In this document: positions 34,348-42,131 of the stretch, piece after piece
Position numbering within the stretch: position 1 is the first letter of the stretch
Layout of the letters: each line of letters begins with the position of its first letter
NCBI RefSeq assembly: GCF_036178845.1
Contig: NZ_CP108070.1
Span: 5,580,001-5,644,000 of the forward strand
Source of the DNA: Streptomyces sp. NBC_00271
GTDB taxonomy: Bacteria; Actinomycetota; Actinomycetes; Streptomycetales; Streptomycetaceae
Length of the DNA: 64,000 nucleotides
Reading direction: 5' to 3'
Position numbers and translations under genes: made by a program
The notes under the pieces: model-generated
Seen by the model: only the letters and a program-made list of their open reading frames with translations
What the model was told of the DNA's origin: nothing
Database searches by the model: none

Positions 34348-34554
34348 TCAGCTGGTCGCGAGTCGGACCATGTCCGCCTGCGGCCCTTTCTGGCCCTGCG
34401 AGATCTCGAAATCGACCCGCTGACCCTCTTCCAGGGTGCGGTAGCCGTCCATCTGAATCGCGCTGTAGTGGACGAATACATCCGCACCACCGTCGACCGC
34501 GATGAAGCCGTACCCCTTCTCCGCGTTGAACCACTTGACGGTGCCCTGAGCCAT
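34348..34554 (-). CDS. Cold-shock domain protein (CspA family)
   Basis: 68 residues. RNP1 is 'KGYGFIAV' and RNP2 is 'DVFVHYSAI', the nucleic-acid-binding motifs of the OB-fold cold-shock domain; the start '[14 protein letters not shown]' is diagnostic. It binds single-stranded RNA or DNA as an RNA chaperone. ATG 34554 is chosen since the family begins there; ten further codons upstream belong to the leader. A leader of about 105 nt with a CCCCCAA/TTGGGGG hairpin (34620-34636) fits post-transcriptional control common to this family. Confidence 0.95.
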   Translation of the reverse strand: MAQGTVKWFNAEKGYGFIAVDGGADVFVHYSAIQMDGYRTLEEGQRVDFEISQGQKGPQADMVRLATS

Positions 34555-34907
34555 GCCTAACTCCCCTATTACTGGCCCTTGCACAGGACCGCACTTCGCG
34601 GACCCGGGTCAGACCTCACCCCCCAACGGTTGGGGGTGTGCGCCGGAACGCGTCGACCGCGGCTGAATGTATCTGTCCAACTGCCGTCTGCAACAGGTCA
34701 ATCGGACGAGAATTCCGGGCACGACCGATCGGGAATATAGGGAGAATTTGCGAAGATTCAGGGCAAGTCGGGCCCCATAAAAGCCATATAAGGCTCAAAA
34801 GCGCGGGACACTTTGGCTACTTCTTGCCGGACTTCGGGCGCGAACTCATATGCGCCCGGCATGCAAAGTGGAGCGGGTTCCCCAACTGTACCCCGCTCAA
34901 CCATACA
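34555..34907. other. AT-richer intergenic region carrying the cold-shock gene leader and promoter
   Basis: This 353-bp stretch holds no gene I can support. It is clearly less GC-rich than the flanks (for example CCATATAAGGCTC and ATATAGGGAGAAT runs). It contains the cspA leader hairpin and the candidate promoter at 34666-34693; the remainder 34700-34900 has no recognised feature. A plus-strand ORF crossing it is rejected. Confidence 0.6.
34666..34693 (-). promoter_or_regulatory. Candidate promoter of the cold-shock gene
   Basis: Minus-strand TTGCAG (plus 34688-34693) and TACATT (plus 34666-34671), 16 bp apart. The transcript would have a ~105-nt leader. Confidence 0.4.
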
Positions 34908-34946
34908 GAATTGCCCCCTCCGCTTCTCTCACGGAGGGGGCAATTC
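34908..34946 (-). terminator. Perfect 15-bp terminator hairpin downstream of metO
   Basis: GAATTGCCCCCTCCG (34908-34922) and CGGAGGGGGCAATTC (34932-34946), no mismatches, 9-nt loop. It follows metO on the minus strand and also faces the cspA promoter region. Confidence 0.8.
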
Positions 34947-34968
34947 GATGAACTCTCGGTAATTGGCA

Positions 34969-34999
34969 TTACCCAGGGTAACTATCTCACCCTGGGTAA
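34969..34999 (-). terminator. Second hairpin immediately downstream of metO
   Basis: TTACCCAGGG (34969-34978) pairs with CCCTGGGTAA (34990-34999), no mismatches, 11-nt loop. It lies 16 bp after the metO stop, so metO is followed by two stacked hairpins. Confidence 0.7.
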
Positions 35000-35014
35000 C
35001 GGCTCTCGAGGAGG

Positions 35015-35290
35015 TCAGCCACCGGCGACGGCGGGGATGATCGAGACGCCCGCGCCGTCCGGCGTCGCCGTCTCCAGACCCTGCTCGAAGCGGACGTCGT
35101 CGTCGTTCACGTAGACGTTGACGAACCGGCGCAGCTTGCCCTGGTCGTCCAGGACGCGCGCGGCGATACCCGTGTGGTTCTTCTCCAGATCCGCGATGAC
35201 CTCACCGAGGGTCCCACCCTCGGCCGTCACCTCGGCCTGACCACCGGTGTAGGTGCGCAGGATGGTGGGGATGCGGACGGAAACGCTCAT
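35015..35290 (-). CDS. metO: MoaD/ThiS-family sulfur-carrier protein (MetO-like)
   Basis: 91 residues, beta-grasp fold, ending in the Gly-Gly tail ('IIPAVAGG') that is thiocarboxylated to carry sulfur. 'LRRFVNVYVNDDDVRFEQGL' is the typical conserved strand-loop. It follows the PLP enzyme by 88 bp and shares its SAM-riboswitch transcript. In Streptomyces a MetM/MetO pair of this kind is known to convert O-phosphohomoserine to homocysteine with the thiocarboxylated carrier as sulfur donor. The gene symbol rests on fold, tail, neighbour and riboswitch; a molybdopterin or cysteine role is a weaker alternative. Confidence 0.82.
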   Translation of the reverse strand: MSVSVRIPTILRTYTGGQAEVTAEGGTLGEVIADLEKNHTGIAARVLDDQGKLRRFVNVYVNDDDVRFEQGLETATPDGAGVSIIPAVAGG

Positions 35291-35322
35291 TCTTGTGACC
35301 TCCGGTCAGGTAAGGGCTTTTA

Positions 35323-35367
35323 GGGGCGCGGGGAACTGCGCGACCAGCCCCCACCGGCCCGCAGACG
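35323..35367. repeat. Single copy of the dispersed GC-rich repeat
   Basis: 45 bp between metM and metO, differing at one position from the copy at 38008-38052, and inverse to the core of the tandem array at 6700-7145. It can fold into a hairpin with its GGGGCGCGGGGAACTGCG segment and may modulate metO expression relative to metM. Confidence 0.85.
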
Positions 35368-35378
35368 AACAACGACGC

Positions 35379-36707
35379 TTACGCAAGCCCAGCTTCCCGG
35401 AAGGAGTCCAGGCTCGGACGAATGGTCGCCGTCAGCCCCGTACCGGCCACCGCGTCCAGCGTCTTCAGACCATCACCGGTGTTCAGAACGACGGTGGTCA
35501 GCGTCGGGTCGAGCAGCCCGCTCTCGATCAGCTTCTTCGTCACGCCCACCGTCACGCCACCGGCGGTCTCCGCGAAGATCCCCTCGGTACGCGCGAGCAA
35601 CTTGATCGCATCGACGACCTGCTCGTCGTTCACGTCCTCCACGGCCCCACCCGTGCGCCGCGCGATGTCCAGCACGTACGGCCCGTCGGCCGGGTTGCCG
35701 ATGGCGAGCGACTTGGCGATGGTGTTCGGCTTCTGGGGCCGTACGACGTCGTGGCCGGCCTTGTAGGCGACGGACACCGGCGAGCAGCCCTCGGCCTGGG
35801 CACCGAAGATCTTGTACGGCTTGTCCTCGACCAGTCCGAGCTTGATCAGCTCCTGAAGACCCTTGTCGATCTTCGTGAGCTGGGAGCCGGAGGCGATGGG
35901 GATCACCAGCTGGTCGGGGAGCTTCCACCCCAGCTGCTCGCAGATCTCGTACGCCAGGGTCTTGGAGCCCTCCGCGTAGTACGGCCGCAGGTTGACGTTG
36001 ACGAAGCCCCAGCCCTCGCCGGCCGGGTCGCCGATCAGCTCGGAGCAGAAGCGGTTCACGTCGTCGTAGTTGCCCTCGATGCCGACGAGCTCGCCGCCGT
36101 AGATCGCGGCCATGACGACCTTGCCCTGCTCCAGGTCGTGCGGGATGAACACGCAGGAGCGGAAACCGGCCCGGGCGGCGGCGGCACCGACGGCGCCGGC
36201 GAGGTTGCCGGTGGAGGAGCAGGAGAGGGTGGTGAAGTCGAAGGCGCGGGCCGCTTCGATGGCCTGGGCGACGACGCGGTCCTTGAAGGAGTGCGTCGGG
36301 TTGCCGGAGTCGTCCTTGACGAAGAGCTTGCCGGCCTCGACGCCCAGCTCGCGGGCGAGGTTGTCGGCCTTGACGAGCTTGGTCCAGCCGGGGTTGATGT
36401 TCGGCTTGTCGGCGACGTCGGCCGGGACGGGCAGCAGCGGCGCATAACGCCAGATGTTCGCGGGGCCCGCTTCGATGCGCGCCCGGAGCTCTTCGGTTTC
36501 GTAGGCCGAGAAGTCGTACGCGATCTCCAGCGGGCCGAAACACTCCTCGCAGGCGAAGACCGGGCCGAGCGGCACGCGGTGCCCGCACTCGCGGCAGGAA
36601 AGCGCGGCGGCGGGTCCGAGATCCACACCGACTACGGTGGTGGTGTCGCCCGCGACAGGGTTCGTGGTGCTTGCAACAGTCGAACTTGCAACAGTCTGCG
36701 CAGCCAT
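35379..36707 (-). CDS. metM: PLP enzyme of the threonine-synthase family, probable homocysteine-forming MetM
   Basis: 442 residues with an N-terminal zinc-ribbon-like 'CRECGHRVPLGPVFACEEC' (~27-46), the PLP lysine in 'DSGNPTHSFKDRVVAQA' (~125-141) and the phosphate loop 'SSTGNLAGAVGAAA' (~155). It resembles threonine synthase. Three observations point to methionine synthesis instead: a SAM-I riboswitch directly upstream, a sulfur-carrier gene downstream, and the known Streptomyces MetM/MetO route from O-phosphohomoserine to homocysteine. Start codons at 36740 and 36731 lie inside the riboswitch, so ATG 36707 (AAAGGG 10 nt upstream) is the start. Threonine synthase activity cannot be excluded from sequence. 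Confidence 0.85.
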   Translation of the reverse strand: MAAQTVASSTVASTTNPVAGDTTTVVGVDLGPAAALSCRECGHRVPLGPVFACEECFGPLEIAYDFSAYETEELRARIEAGPANIWRYAPLLPVPADVADKPNINPGWTKLVKADNLARELGVEAGKLFVKDDSGNPTHSFKDRVVAQAIEAARAFDFTTLSCSSTGNLAGAVGAAAARAGFRSCVFIPHDLEQGKVVMAAIYGGELVGIEGNYDDVNRFCSELIGDPAGEGWGFVNVNLRPYYAEGSKTLAYEICEQLGWKLPDQLVIPIASGSQLTKIDKGLQELIKLGLVEDKPYKIFGAQAEGCSPVSVAYKAGHDVVRPQKPNTIAKSLAIGNPADGPYVLDIARRTGGAVEDVNDEQVVDAIKLLARTEGIFAETAGGVTVGVTKKLIESGLLDPTLTTVVLNTGDGLKTLDAVAGTGLTATIRPSLDSFREAGLA

Positions 36708-36726
36708 GGAGGCGAGGCCCTTTCTC

Positions 36727-36869
36727 CTCATCTTCCTCACGACGCACTTCGCCGTGAGACGGATTTGGCACCTTCCCTAGCCGGGAGCCTCGCCACATCA
36801 ATGTGACAGGACCAGCTGGAGGGTTGCCGGGGCTTCATCGGGCCGTATCCCTCTGCCCCTCTGGATGAG
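36727..36869 (-). ncRNA. SAM-I (S-box) riboswitch controlling metM-metO
   Basis: On the minus strand CTCATC (plus 36864-36869) and GATGAG (plus 36727-36732) form P1. Between them are the S-box hallmarks AGAGGGGCAGAGGGA, GGCCCGATGAAGCCCCGGCAACC and AAGGTGCCAAATCC, and a P4 hairpin CTCACG...CGTGAG (plus 36736-36758). The 3' strand of P1 is joined to GAGGAG and AAAGGG just before the start codon, so SAM-stabilised P1 could hide the ribosome-binding region. S-box RNAs normally turn methionine and sulfur genes off when SAM is plentiful. Confidence 0.88.
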
Positions 36870-37049
36870 CGGTATTCGGTTGTGTCGTGCGGTGGTGCGG
36901 TGGTCCGCAAATGATCTACGACATGCGATGGTCATCCGCGTTGTTCAAGACTGTAACCGAAGGCCAGGACAGTTGAGATAGTCGTCCGAACCGCGAGATG
37001 GATCACACCGTGAGACACCGGGTGATCAGACAGTGAGGAGCCGCAGACT

Positions 37050-37994
37050 GTGCTGAAGGAAACTGAGCGCTGGCTGAGCAATCGCTCCTGGTCCGTGACC
37101 GATCGCCCGCTCCACAGACTCATGTCCGCCAAACGGGCCACGGGCTCCTCGGTGAGCGTCGTCCTGCCTGCGCTGAACGAGGAGGAGACGGTCGGCGAGA
37201 TCGTCGCCATCATCCGCCACGATCTGATGCAGCAGGTGCCCCTCGTCGACGAGATCGTCGTCGTCGACTCGGGCTCGACCGACCGCACCTCGCAGGTGGC
37301 CGCCGCGGCGGGCGCGCGCGTGGTGCACCGGGACGAGATCCTGCCGCGCATCCCGACCGTGCCCGGCAAGGGCGAGGTGCTGTGGCGTTCCCTCCTCGTG
37401 ACGAGCGGGGACATCGTCTGTTTCATCGACGCCGACCTGAAGGAGTTCTCCTCGGACTTCGTCTCCGGGATCGTGGGGCCGCTGCTCACCGAGCCCGGTG
37501 TGGACCTCGTCAAGGCGATGTACGACCGTCCGCTCGGCGGTGCGGCGGGGCAGGGCGGCCGGGTCACCGAACTCATGGCCCGCCCCCTCCTCAACATGCA
37601 CTGGCCGCAGCTGGCCGGCTTCGTGCAGCCGCTCGGCGGGGAGTACGCGGCCCGCCGCTCGCTGCTCGAACAGCTCCCCTTCCCCGTCGGGTACGGGATC
37701 GAGCTGGGCATGCTGGTCGACGCCCTGCACCTGGTGGGCCTGGACGCGCTCGCCCAGGTCGACGTGGGCGTGCGCAAGCACCGCCACCAGGACGGGCAGG
37801 CGCTGGGCCGGATGTCCGCCGCGATCTACCGCACGGCCCAGCTCCGGCTGGCCCGCGGCCACCTGATCCGCCCGGCCCTCACCCAGTTCGAACGGGGCGG
37901 GGACGGTTTCGAGCCGCGTACCTACTCGGTCGACACGGAGGAACGTCCCCCGATGGTCGAAATCGCCGAGTACCAGAAACGCAGGGCGGCGTAG
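37050..37994 (+). CDS. gpgS: Glucosyl-3-phosphoglycerate synthase
   Basis: 314 residues, GT-A glycosyltransferase. 'SVVLPALNEEETVGEIV' (~36) binds the nucleotide sugar, 'VCFIDADLKEFSSDF' supplies the DxD metal motif (~130), and 'VGYGIELGMLVDAL' (~223) and 'RKHRHQD' are characteristic of GpgS. It joins glucose from UDP- or ADP-glucose to 3-phosphoglycerate, the first step to glucosylglycerate or polymethylated polysaccharides. GTG 37050 follows GAGGAG by 10 nt. It stands next to the trehalose genes otsA/otsB, so stress-protectant sugar synthesis is grouped here. Divergent from the SAM-riboswitch transcript. Confidence 0.9.
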   Translation: MLKETERWLSNRSWSVTDRPLHRLMSAKRATGSSVSVVLPALNEEETVGEIVAIIRHDLMQQVPLVDEIVVVDSGSTDRTSQVAAAAGARVVHRDEILPRIPTVPGKGEVLWRSLLVTSGDIVCFIDADLKEFSSDFVSGIVGPLLTEPGVDLVKAMYDRPLGGAAGQGGRVTELMARPLLNMHWPQLAGFVQPLGGEYAARRSLLEQLPFPVGYGIELGMLVDALHLVGLDALAQVDVGVRKHRHQDGQALGRMSAAIYRTAQLRLARGHLIRPALTQFERGGDGFEPRTYSVDTEERPPMVEIAEYQKRRAA

Positions 37995-38007
37995 AAGCGC
38001 CCCGTCA

Positions 38008-38052
38008 GGGGCGCGGGGAACTGCGCGACGAGCCCCCACCGGCCCGCAGACG
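38008..38052. repeat. Single copy of the dispersed GC-rich repeat upstream of otsA
   Basis: 45 bp, one mismatch from 35323-35367. It lies between gpgS and the otsA promoter and can form a GGGGCGCGGGG-type hairpin, possibly acting as the gpgS terminator. Confidence 0.85.
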
Positions 38053-38072
38053 GCATACGGCTGAAGGGAACG

Positions 38073-38100
38073 TTTGAGCGTTTCCACGTGGGGCTAAGTT
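38073..38100 (+). promoter_or_regulatory. Candidate otsA promoter giving a leaderless transcript
   Basis: TTTGAG (38073-38078) and TAAGTT (38095-38100), 16 bp apart. The -10 ends 7 bp before the ATG at 38108, so transcription should begin at or one base before the start codon. Confidence 0.45.
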
Positions 38101-38107
38101 TCGAGGC

Positions 38108-39496
38108 ATGGCTTCAACGCAAGGCGCCCACAACATCCTCGTCGCCTCCAACCGCGGCCCGGTCACCTACGAGGTCCAAGAGGACGGCTCGCTGCGCGCC
38201 AAGCGCGGTGGCGGCGGGCTGGTCTCGGGCCTCTCCGCGATCGGGCCGGACGCGGGGGCCCTGTGGGTGTGCTCGGCGCTCGGCGACGGCGACCGCGAGG
38301 CGGTCCGGCGCGGGATCGCCGAGGACGGCGTACGGATGCTGGACATCGACGCCGACGTGCACGCGGACGCGTACAACGGCATCGCGAACTCCGTGCTGTG
38401 GTTCGTCCACCACATGCTGTACCAGACCCCGCTGGAGCCGGTCTTCGACGCGGAGTTCCGGCGCCAGTGGGCGTCGTACGAGGCGTACAACCGCGCGTTC
38501 GCCGAAGCGCTGGCCGCGGAGGCGGCGCCGGGCGCGGTGGTGATCGTCCAGGACTACCACCTGACCCTCGTCCCCGGGATGCTCCGCGAACTCCGCCCCG
38601 ACCTGCGGATCGGCCACTTCTCGCACACCCCCTGGGCGCCGGTCGACTACTTCCGGATGCTGCCCGACGACATCGCCGAACAGGTGCTGCGCGGCATGCT
38701 CGGCGCGGACCGGCTCGGCTTCCTCACCCAGCGCTGGGCGGACGCGTTCACCGCCTGCTGCGACGCGCTCGTCGGCGGGCTCGGCGACACCCGGATCGGC
38801 GTGCACGGGCTCGGCGCGGACGCGGACTTCCTGCGCAGGCGCTCGCACGAGGCGGACGTCGCCGACCGCATGGCCGCGCTGCGCGAGCAGATCGGCGAGG
38901 GCCGCAGGACGATCGTGCGGGTCGACCGGACCGAGCTGTCGAAGAACATCGTTCGGGGCCTGCTGGCGTACCGGCAGCTGCTGGCGGACCACCCGGAGTG
39001 GCGCGAGCGCGTCGTCCACGTGGCCTTCGCCTACCCCTCCCGTCAGGACCTGGCCGTCTACCGCGACTACACGGCCGAGGTGCAGCGCGTGGCGACCGAG
39101 ATCAACGACCGGTACGGGACGCCGGGCTGGACCCCGGTCGTCCTCCACGTCAAGGACGACTTCGCCCGCTCCCTGGCCGCGTACCGGCTCGCCGACGTCG
39201 CCCTCGTCAACCCCATCCGCGACGGCATGAACCTCGTCGCCAAGGAGGTGCCGGTCGTCTCCGACGAGGGGTGTGTGCTGGTGCTCTCCCGGGAGGCGGG
39301 GGCGTACGAGGAGCTGGGCGAGGACGCGGTGGTGGTGAACCCGTACGACGTGGTCGGCACCGCGCGGGCGCTGGACGCGGCGCTGACCATGCCGGTGGGG
39401 GAACGGGCGGAACGTACGAAGCGGTTGGCCGCCGCCGGGACGGCGTTGCCTCCGGCGCAGTGGTTTCTTGAGCAGTTGCGGGAGTTGGAGGGCTGA
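38108..39496 (+). CDS. otsA: Trehalose-6-phosphate synthase
   Basis: 462 residues, GT20 family. '[12 protein letters not shown]' is the UDP/GDP-glucose-binding N-terminus, '[16 protein letters not shown]' (~140) and '[14 protein letters not shown]' (~170) are the active-site blocks, and '[16 protein letters not shown]' (~368) the nucleotide-sugar loop. It forms trehalose 6-phosphate, which OtsB, encoded convergently with 7 bp between stops, dephosphorylates. Length is typical. A ribosome-binding site is missing, in line with a leaderless start. Glucosyl-3-phosphoglycerate synthase lies just upstream. Confidence 0.95.
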   Translation: MASTQGAHNILVASNRGPVTYEVQEDGSLRAKRGGGGLVSGLSAIGPDAGALWVCSALGDGDREAVRRGIAEDGVRMLDIDADVHADAYNGIANSVLWFVHHMLYQTPLEPVFDAEFRRQWASYEAYNRAFAEALAAEAAPGAVVIVQDYHLTLVPGMLRELRPDLRIGHFSHTPWAPVDYFRMLPDDIAEQVLRGMLGADRLGFLTQRWADAFTACCDALVGGLGDTRIGVHGLGADADFLRRRSHEADVADRMAALREQIGEGRRTIVRVDRTELSKNIVRGLLAYRQLLADHPEWRERVVHVAFAYPSRQDLAVYRDYTAEVQRVATEINDRYGTPGWTPVVLHVKDDFARSLAAYRLADVALVNPIRDGMNLVAKEVPVVSDEGCVLVLSREAGAYEELGEDAVVVNPYDVVGTARALDAALTMPVGERAERTKRLAAAGTALPPAQWFLEQLRELEG

Positions 39497-39503
39497 GTAG
39501 GGA

Positions 39504-40379
39504 TCAACGGTCCAGGCGACTCGCCAATGCCTTCAGCAGGCGTACGACTCCCGCGGGGCCGTCGACGACGAGATCGGCCCGTTCGGCCAGTTCGGTGACT
39601 TCCGCGCTGCCGCTGCACACCAGCAGGCCCAAGACGCCGTCCGAGCGGAGTTTGTCGACGGCGGCGAAGGCGGGGAGGTCGCCCAGGTCGTCGCCGGCGT
39701 ACATGACGGCTTCGGCGCGGACCTCGCGGACGTACTCCAGGAGGGCCACGCCCTTGTCCATGCCCGGGGGACGGAGTTCGAGGACCATCCGACCGGGTTC
39801 GACGATCAGGCCGTGGCGGGTGGCGAGGTCGGTGAGGGGTTCGCGCAGTGCCTCGAACGCGGCCTGGGGGTCCTCCGCGCGGCGGGTGTGGACCGCGACG
39901 GCGCGGCCCTTCTCCTCGATCCAGGTGCCGTGCCAGGCGCCGATCCCGTCGAGGACCCCGGGCAGCTCGGCGCGGACGGCGGCGACGCCGGGGTGCGGGG
40001 CGGGGGCGTTGACGGTGCCGGTGCGGGCGTCCCAGCGTTCGGCGCCGTAGTGGCCGAGGACGACGAGGTGGTCGAGGCCCGGGACGCCCGCGAAACCGCC
40101 GTGGCGGACCGCCACTCCGGCCGGGCGGCCGGTGACGACGGCGACGGAGGCGACCTTCGGGGCGAGGGCCGCGAGGGCGGGGACCGCGTCGGGGTGGGCG
40201 CGGGCCTGCTCCGGGTCGGCGACGATGGGGGCGAGTGTTCCGTCGAAGTCGAGCGCGATGACGGCCCGGTCGGGCCGGGTGAGGATGGCGTCGAGGCCGT
40301 CGCGTCCGGCGGGGGTCACGGGTGTCGGCAAGGGTTCCATGACGTCCGAGGATTCCGGGTTTTCCGAGTGGCTGCCCAT
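39504..40379 (-). CDS. otsB: Trehalose-6-phosphate phosphatase
   Basis: 291 residues, HAD superfamily. '[14 protein letters not shown]' holds the nucleophile Asp, '[13 protein letters not shown]' the second motif, '[12 protein letters not shown]' the Lys motif, and '[15 protein letters not shown]' the metal-binding Asp pair. It finishes trehalose synthesis. The gene is convergent with otsA. TAGGGT sits about 6 bp upstream of the ATG at 40379, so a leaderless transcript is likely. The N-terminal ~25 residues are not conserved in character; a start at a later Met (in 'SSDVMEPL') is possible. Confidence 0.93.
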   Translation of the reverse strand: MGSHSENPESSDVMEPLPTPVTPAGRDGLDAILTRPDRAVIALDFDGTLAPIVADPEQARAHPDAVPALAALAPKVASVAVVTGRPAGVAVRHGGFAGVPGLDHLVVLGHYGAERWDARTGTVNAPAPHPGVAAVRAELPGVLDGIGAWHGTWIEEKGRAVAVHTRRAEDPQAAFEALREPLTDLATRHGLIVEPGRMVLELRPPGMDKGVALLEYVREVRAEAVMYAGDDLGDLPAFAAVDKLRSDGVLGLLVCSGSAEVTELAERADLVVDGPAGVVRLLKALASRLDR

Positions 40380-40442
40380 GCTCCGACCCTATCCGCGCGC
40401 CCCCGGGCGCACCCACGGCTCACCGAGTCACGTCAGGCGGTG

Positions 40443-40670
40443 TCAGCGTTCCGCGCGGCGGGTGTCCCGGATGCGGCGGAGGCGGTTCACCGTGATCGGG
40501 TCGTGGGCGAGGGCGCGGGGGTCGTCGAGGAGGGCGTTGAGGAGTTGGTAGTAGCGGACGGGGGCGAGGCCGAGTTGCTCGCGTATCGCTCGTTCCTTCG
40601 CGCCGGGCCCCGCGAAGGAACGGCGCTCCATGGCGAGGATCCCCCGCTCCCTCCCGCTCAGTTCGTCCAT
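40443..40670 (-). CDS. DUF3263 domain protein
   Basis: 75 residues beginning 'MDELSGRERGILAMERRSFA', with a helix-turn-helix-like centre 'AKERAIREQLGLAPVRYYQLL' region (read as separate helices), which matches the short actinobacterial DUF3263 family. The layout suggests a small DNA-binding protein, but no function is established. It sits between otsB and the solute-binding protein gene on the same strand and is probably its own unit or the end of the solute-binding transcript. Confidence 0.88.
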   Translation of the reverse strand: MDELSGRERGILAMERRSFAGPGAKERAIREQLGLAPVRYYQLLNALLDDPRALAHDPITVNRLRRIRDTRRAER

Positions 40671-40704
40671 GACCGCACCGTAGCGCCCACCACCGACAGC
40701 GGAG

Positions 40705-41982
40705 CTACCCCGCGGAGTCCCTCGTGGTCGCCGTCTGCTGGAGCGAGCCGAGGATCCCGGCCGGACTGCCGTCCGGGGAGACCGCCTTGCCGATCTGCTT
40801 CTTGATGTCGGCGCTGACGGCGGCCCAGGACGTCTTGCCGACCGGATAGAGCTGGGAGGAGGCGAGCTCGTCCAGGAACGGGGTGAGGTCCGCGTCGTCG
40901 CTGTCCGCCGCCATCGCCTCGGACGCGGACGTCGTGACCGGCAGCAGGTCGTACTCGTGCGAGAAGTCGAGCACGTTCTTCTCGCTGTAGACGTAGTCGA
41001 GGAACGTACCGATCTGTTCCCGGTGGCCGTTCTTCTTGAAGGCCATCATCCAGTCGGCGACACCCATCGCGGCCCGGGTCTTCCCGCTGACGCCGGGCAT
41101 CGGCACCATCCCGAACTTCACGCCCTTGGCGGCGGCCATCTTCATCAGCGTGGGGTGCCCGTTGAGCATCCCGACCTCGCCGCGCGCGAACGCCGCGAAG
41201 GCGTCCGCACGATTGAGCTTCGCGGGCGCGACCGGTCCGGTCAGCCCCTTGCCGACCAGGTCGTCCTTGAGCCAGGTGAGGGTGGCGACGTTCTGGGCGG
41301 AGTCGAGGCTGTAGGTGCCGACGTCGTCGGTGTAGCCGTCGCCGCCACTCAGCAGCCACTGCATGGTCTCGGCCTGCGCCTCCTCGGGACCGAGGGGCAG
41401 CGCGTACGGGATCTTCACACCCCGGGCCTTCAGCGCCCGCGCGTCGGCGGCCAGCTCGCTCCAGGTCGTCGGCGCGCTGAGACCCGCGGCGGCGAACAGC
41501 TTCGTGTTGTAGAAGAGCACCCGGGTGGAGGCGGCGAACGGCATCCCGTACTGCACCCGGTTCATCTTCCCCGCATCGGTGAGCTGCGCGACGAAGTCGG
41601 CCTGGACGGGTATGGAGAGCACCTCTTCGGCCTTGTACAGCTCGCCCTTGTCGGCGTAGTCGGCGTACGCGCCGATCTGCGCCATGTCGGGGGCGTCACC
41701 CCGCGCCACCATCTCCTTGACCTTGCGGTCGACGTCCGTCCACGGGTAGACGGTGACCTCGACCTTGGTCCCGGGGTGGTCGGCCTGGTACGCCTTGACG
41801 AGCTTGTCCCAGTACTTCTGGGAGCTGTTGGCCTTGGAGTCCCCGTAGTCGGCGGCCACGAGTCTGAGAGTCACGTCCCCGGAACCGGCCGAGCCGCCGC
41901 AGCCCGCGAGGGCCGCCGTCATGCCCAGCGCGGACGCCGCCGCGATCAGTACCGTCCTACGTCCTGCCCTACGCCGCTGCAC
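40705..41982 (-). CDS. ABC-transporter sugar-binding lipoprotein
   Basis: 425 residues. A basic n-region 'VQRRRAGRRT', hydrophobic core 'VLIAAASALGMTAALAG' and lipobox 'LAGC' make it a lipid-anchored solute-binding protein of the family 1 type; 'YNTKLFAAAGLSAPTTWSEL' and 'FAAFARGEVGMLNGHP' are typical. No permease or ATPase genes lie nearby, so the transporter partners and MsiK-type ATPase are elsewhere. The GTG at 41982 has GGGAG 7-8 nt upstream; an in-frame ATG at 42051 would add 23 residues with no better site. It diverges from nagK across DasR-like sites, suggesting GlcNAc or chito-oligomer uptake. Confidence 0.88.
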   Translation of the reverse strand: MQRRRAGRRTVLIAAASALGMTAALAGCGGSAGSGDVTLRLVAADYGDSKANSSQKYWDKLVKAYQADHPGTKVEVTVYPWTDVDRKVKEMVARGDAPDMAQIGAYADYADKGELYKAEEVLSIPVQADFVAQLTDAGKMNRVQYGMPFAASTRVLFYNTKLFAAAGLSAPTTWSELAADARALKARGVKIPYALPLGPEEAQAETMQWLLSGGDGYTDDVGTYSLDSAQNVATLTWLKDDLVGKGLTGPVAPAKLNRADAFAAFARGEVGMLNGHPTLMKMAAAKGVKFGMVPMPGVSGKTRAAMGVADWMMAFKKNGHREQIGTFLDYVYSEKNVLDFSHEYDLLPVTTSASEAMAADSDDADLTPFLDELASSQLYPVGKTSWAAVSADIKKQIGKAVSPDGSPAGILGSLQQTATTRDSAG

Positions 41983-42070
41983 CGCACTTCTCCCAACCCC
42001 CGGCCGCCCCTGTCCCGGGGCTGCCCGTCTTTGCTTCTGCGTTCGTTGCATCCGTCTCGGAATGCGGATA

Positions 42071-42086
42071 CAAGGTCTACACCACG
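42071..42086 (+). promoter_or_regulatory. DasR-like (dre) site 1 in the nagK/solute-binding divergent promoter
   Basis: CAAGGTCTACACCACG matches the dre consensus ACTGGTCTAGACCACT at 11 of 16 positions with the GGTCTA-ACCAC core kept. It lies 60 bp upstream of the nagK start. Confidence 0.55.
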
Positions 42087-42088
42087 CG

Positions 42089-42104
42089 AGTGGACTAGAC
42101 CTCT
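42089..42104 (+). promoter_or_regulatory. DasR-like (dre) site 2 in the nagK/solute-binding divergent promoter
   Basis: AGTGGACTAGACCTCT matches the dre consensus ACTGGTCTAGACCACT at 13 of 16 positions. It lies 27 bp before the nagK start and just upstream of the GGGGTAAGGGG ribosome-binding region. Confidence 0.7.
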
Positions 42105-42131
42105 CCTGGGGTAAGGGGCGACACTGTCCCC

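Noticed and set aside
34638..35114. 158-codon plus-strand ORF through the AT-rich gap
   Set aside because: It crosses two perfect hairpins and the end of metO, and has no protein-like character.
36112..36447. Plus-strand ORF within metM and similar frames in groEL, cdgB and the exporters
   Set aside because: They are mirror frames of highly biased genes with no independent protein features.
35379..36707. Threonine synthase (thrC)
   Set aside because: Fold fits, but the SAM riboswitch and sulfur-carrier neighbour favour MetM; kept as an alternative only.
36731..36740. Earlier metM start codons (GTG 36740, ATG 36731)
   Set aside because: They lie inside the SAM-I aptamer, in its P1/P4 region.
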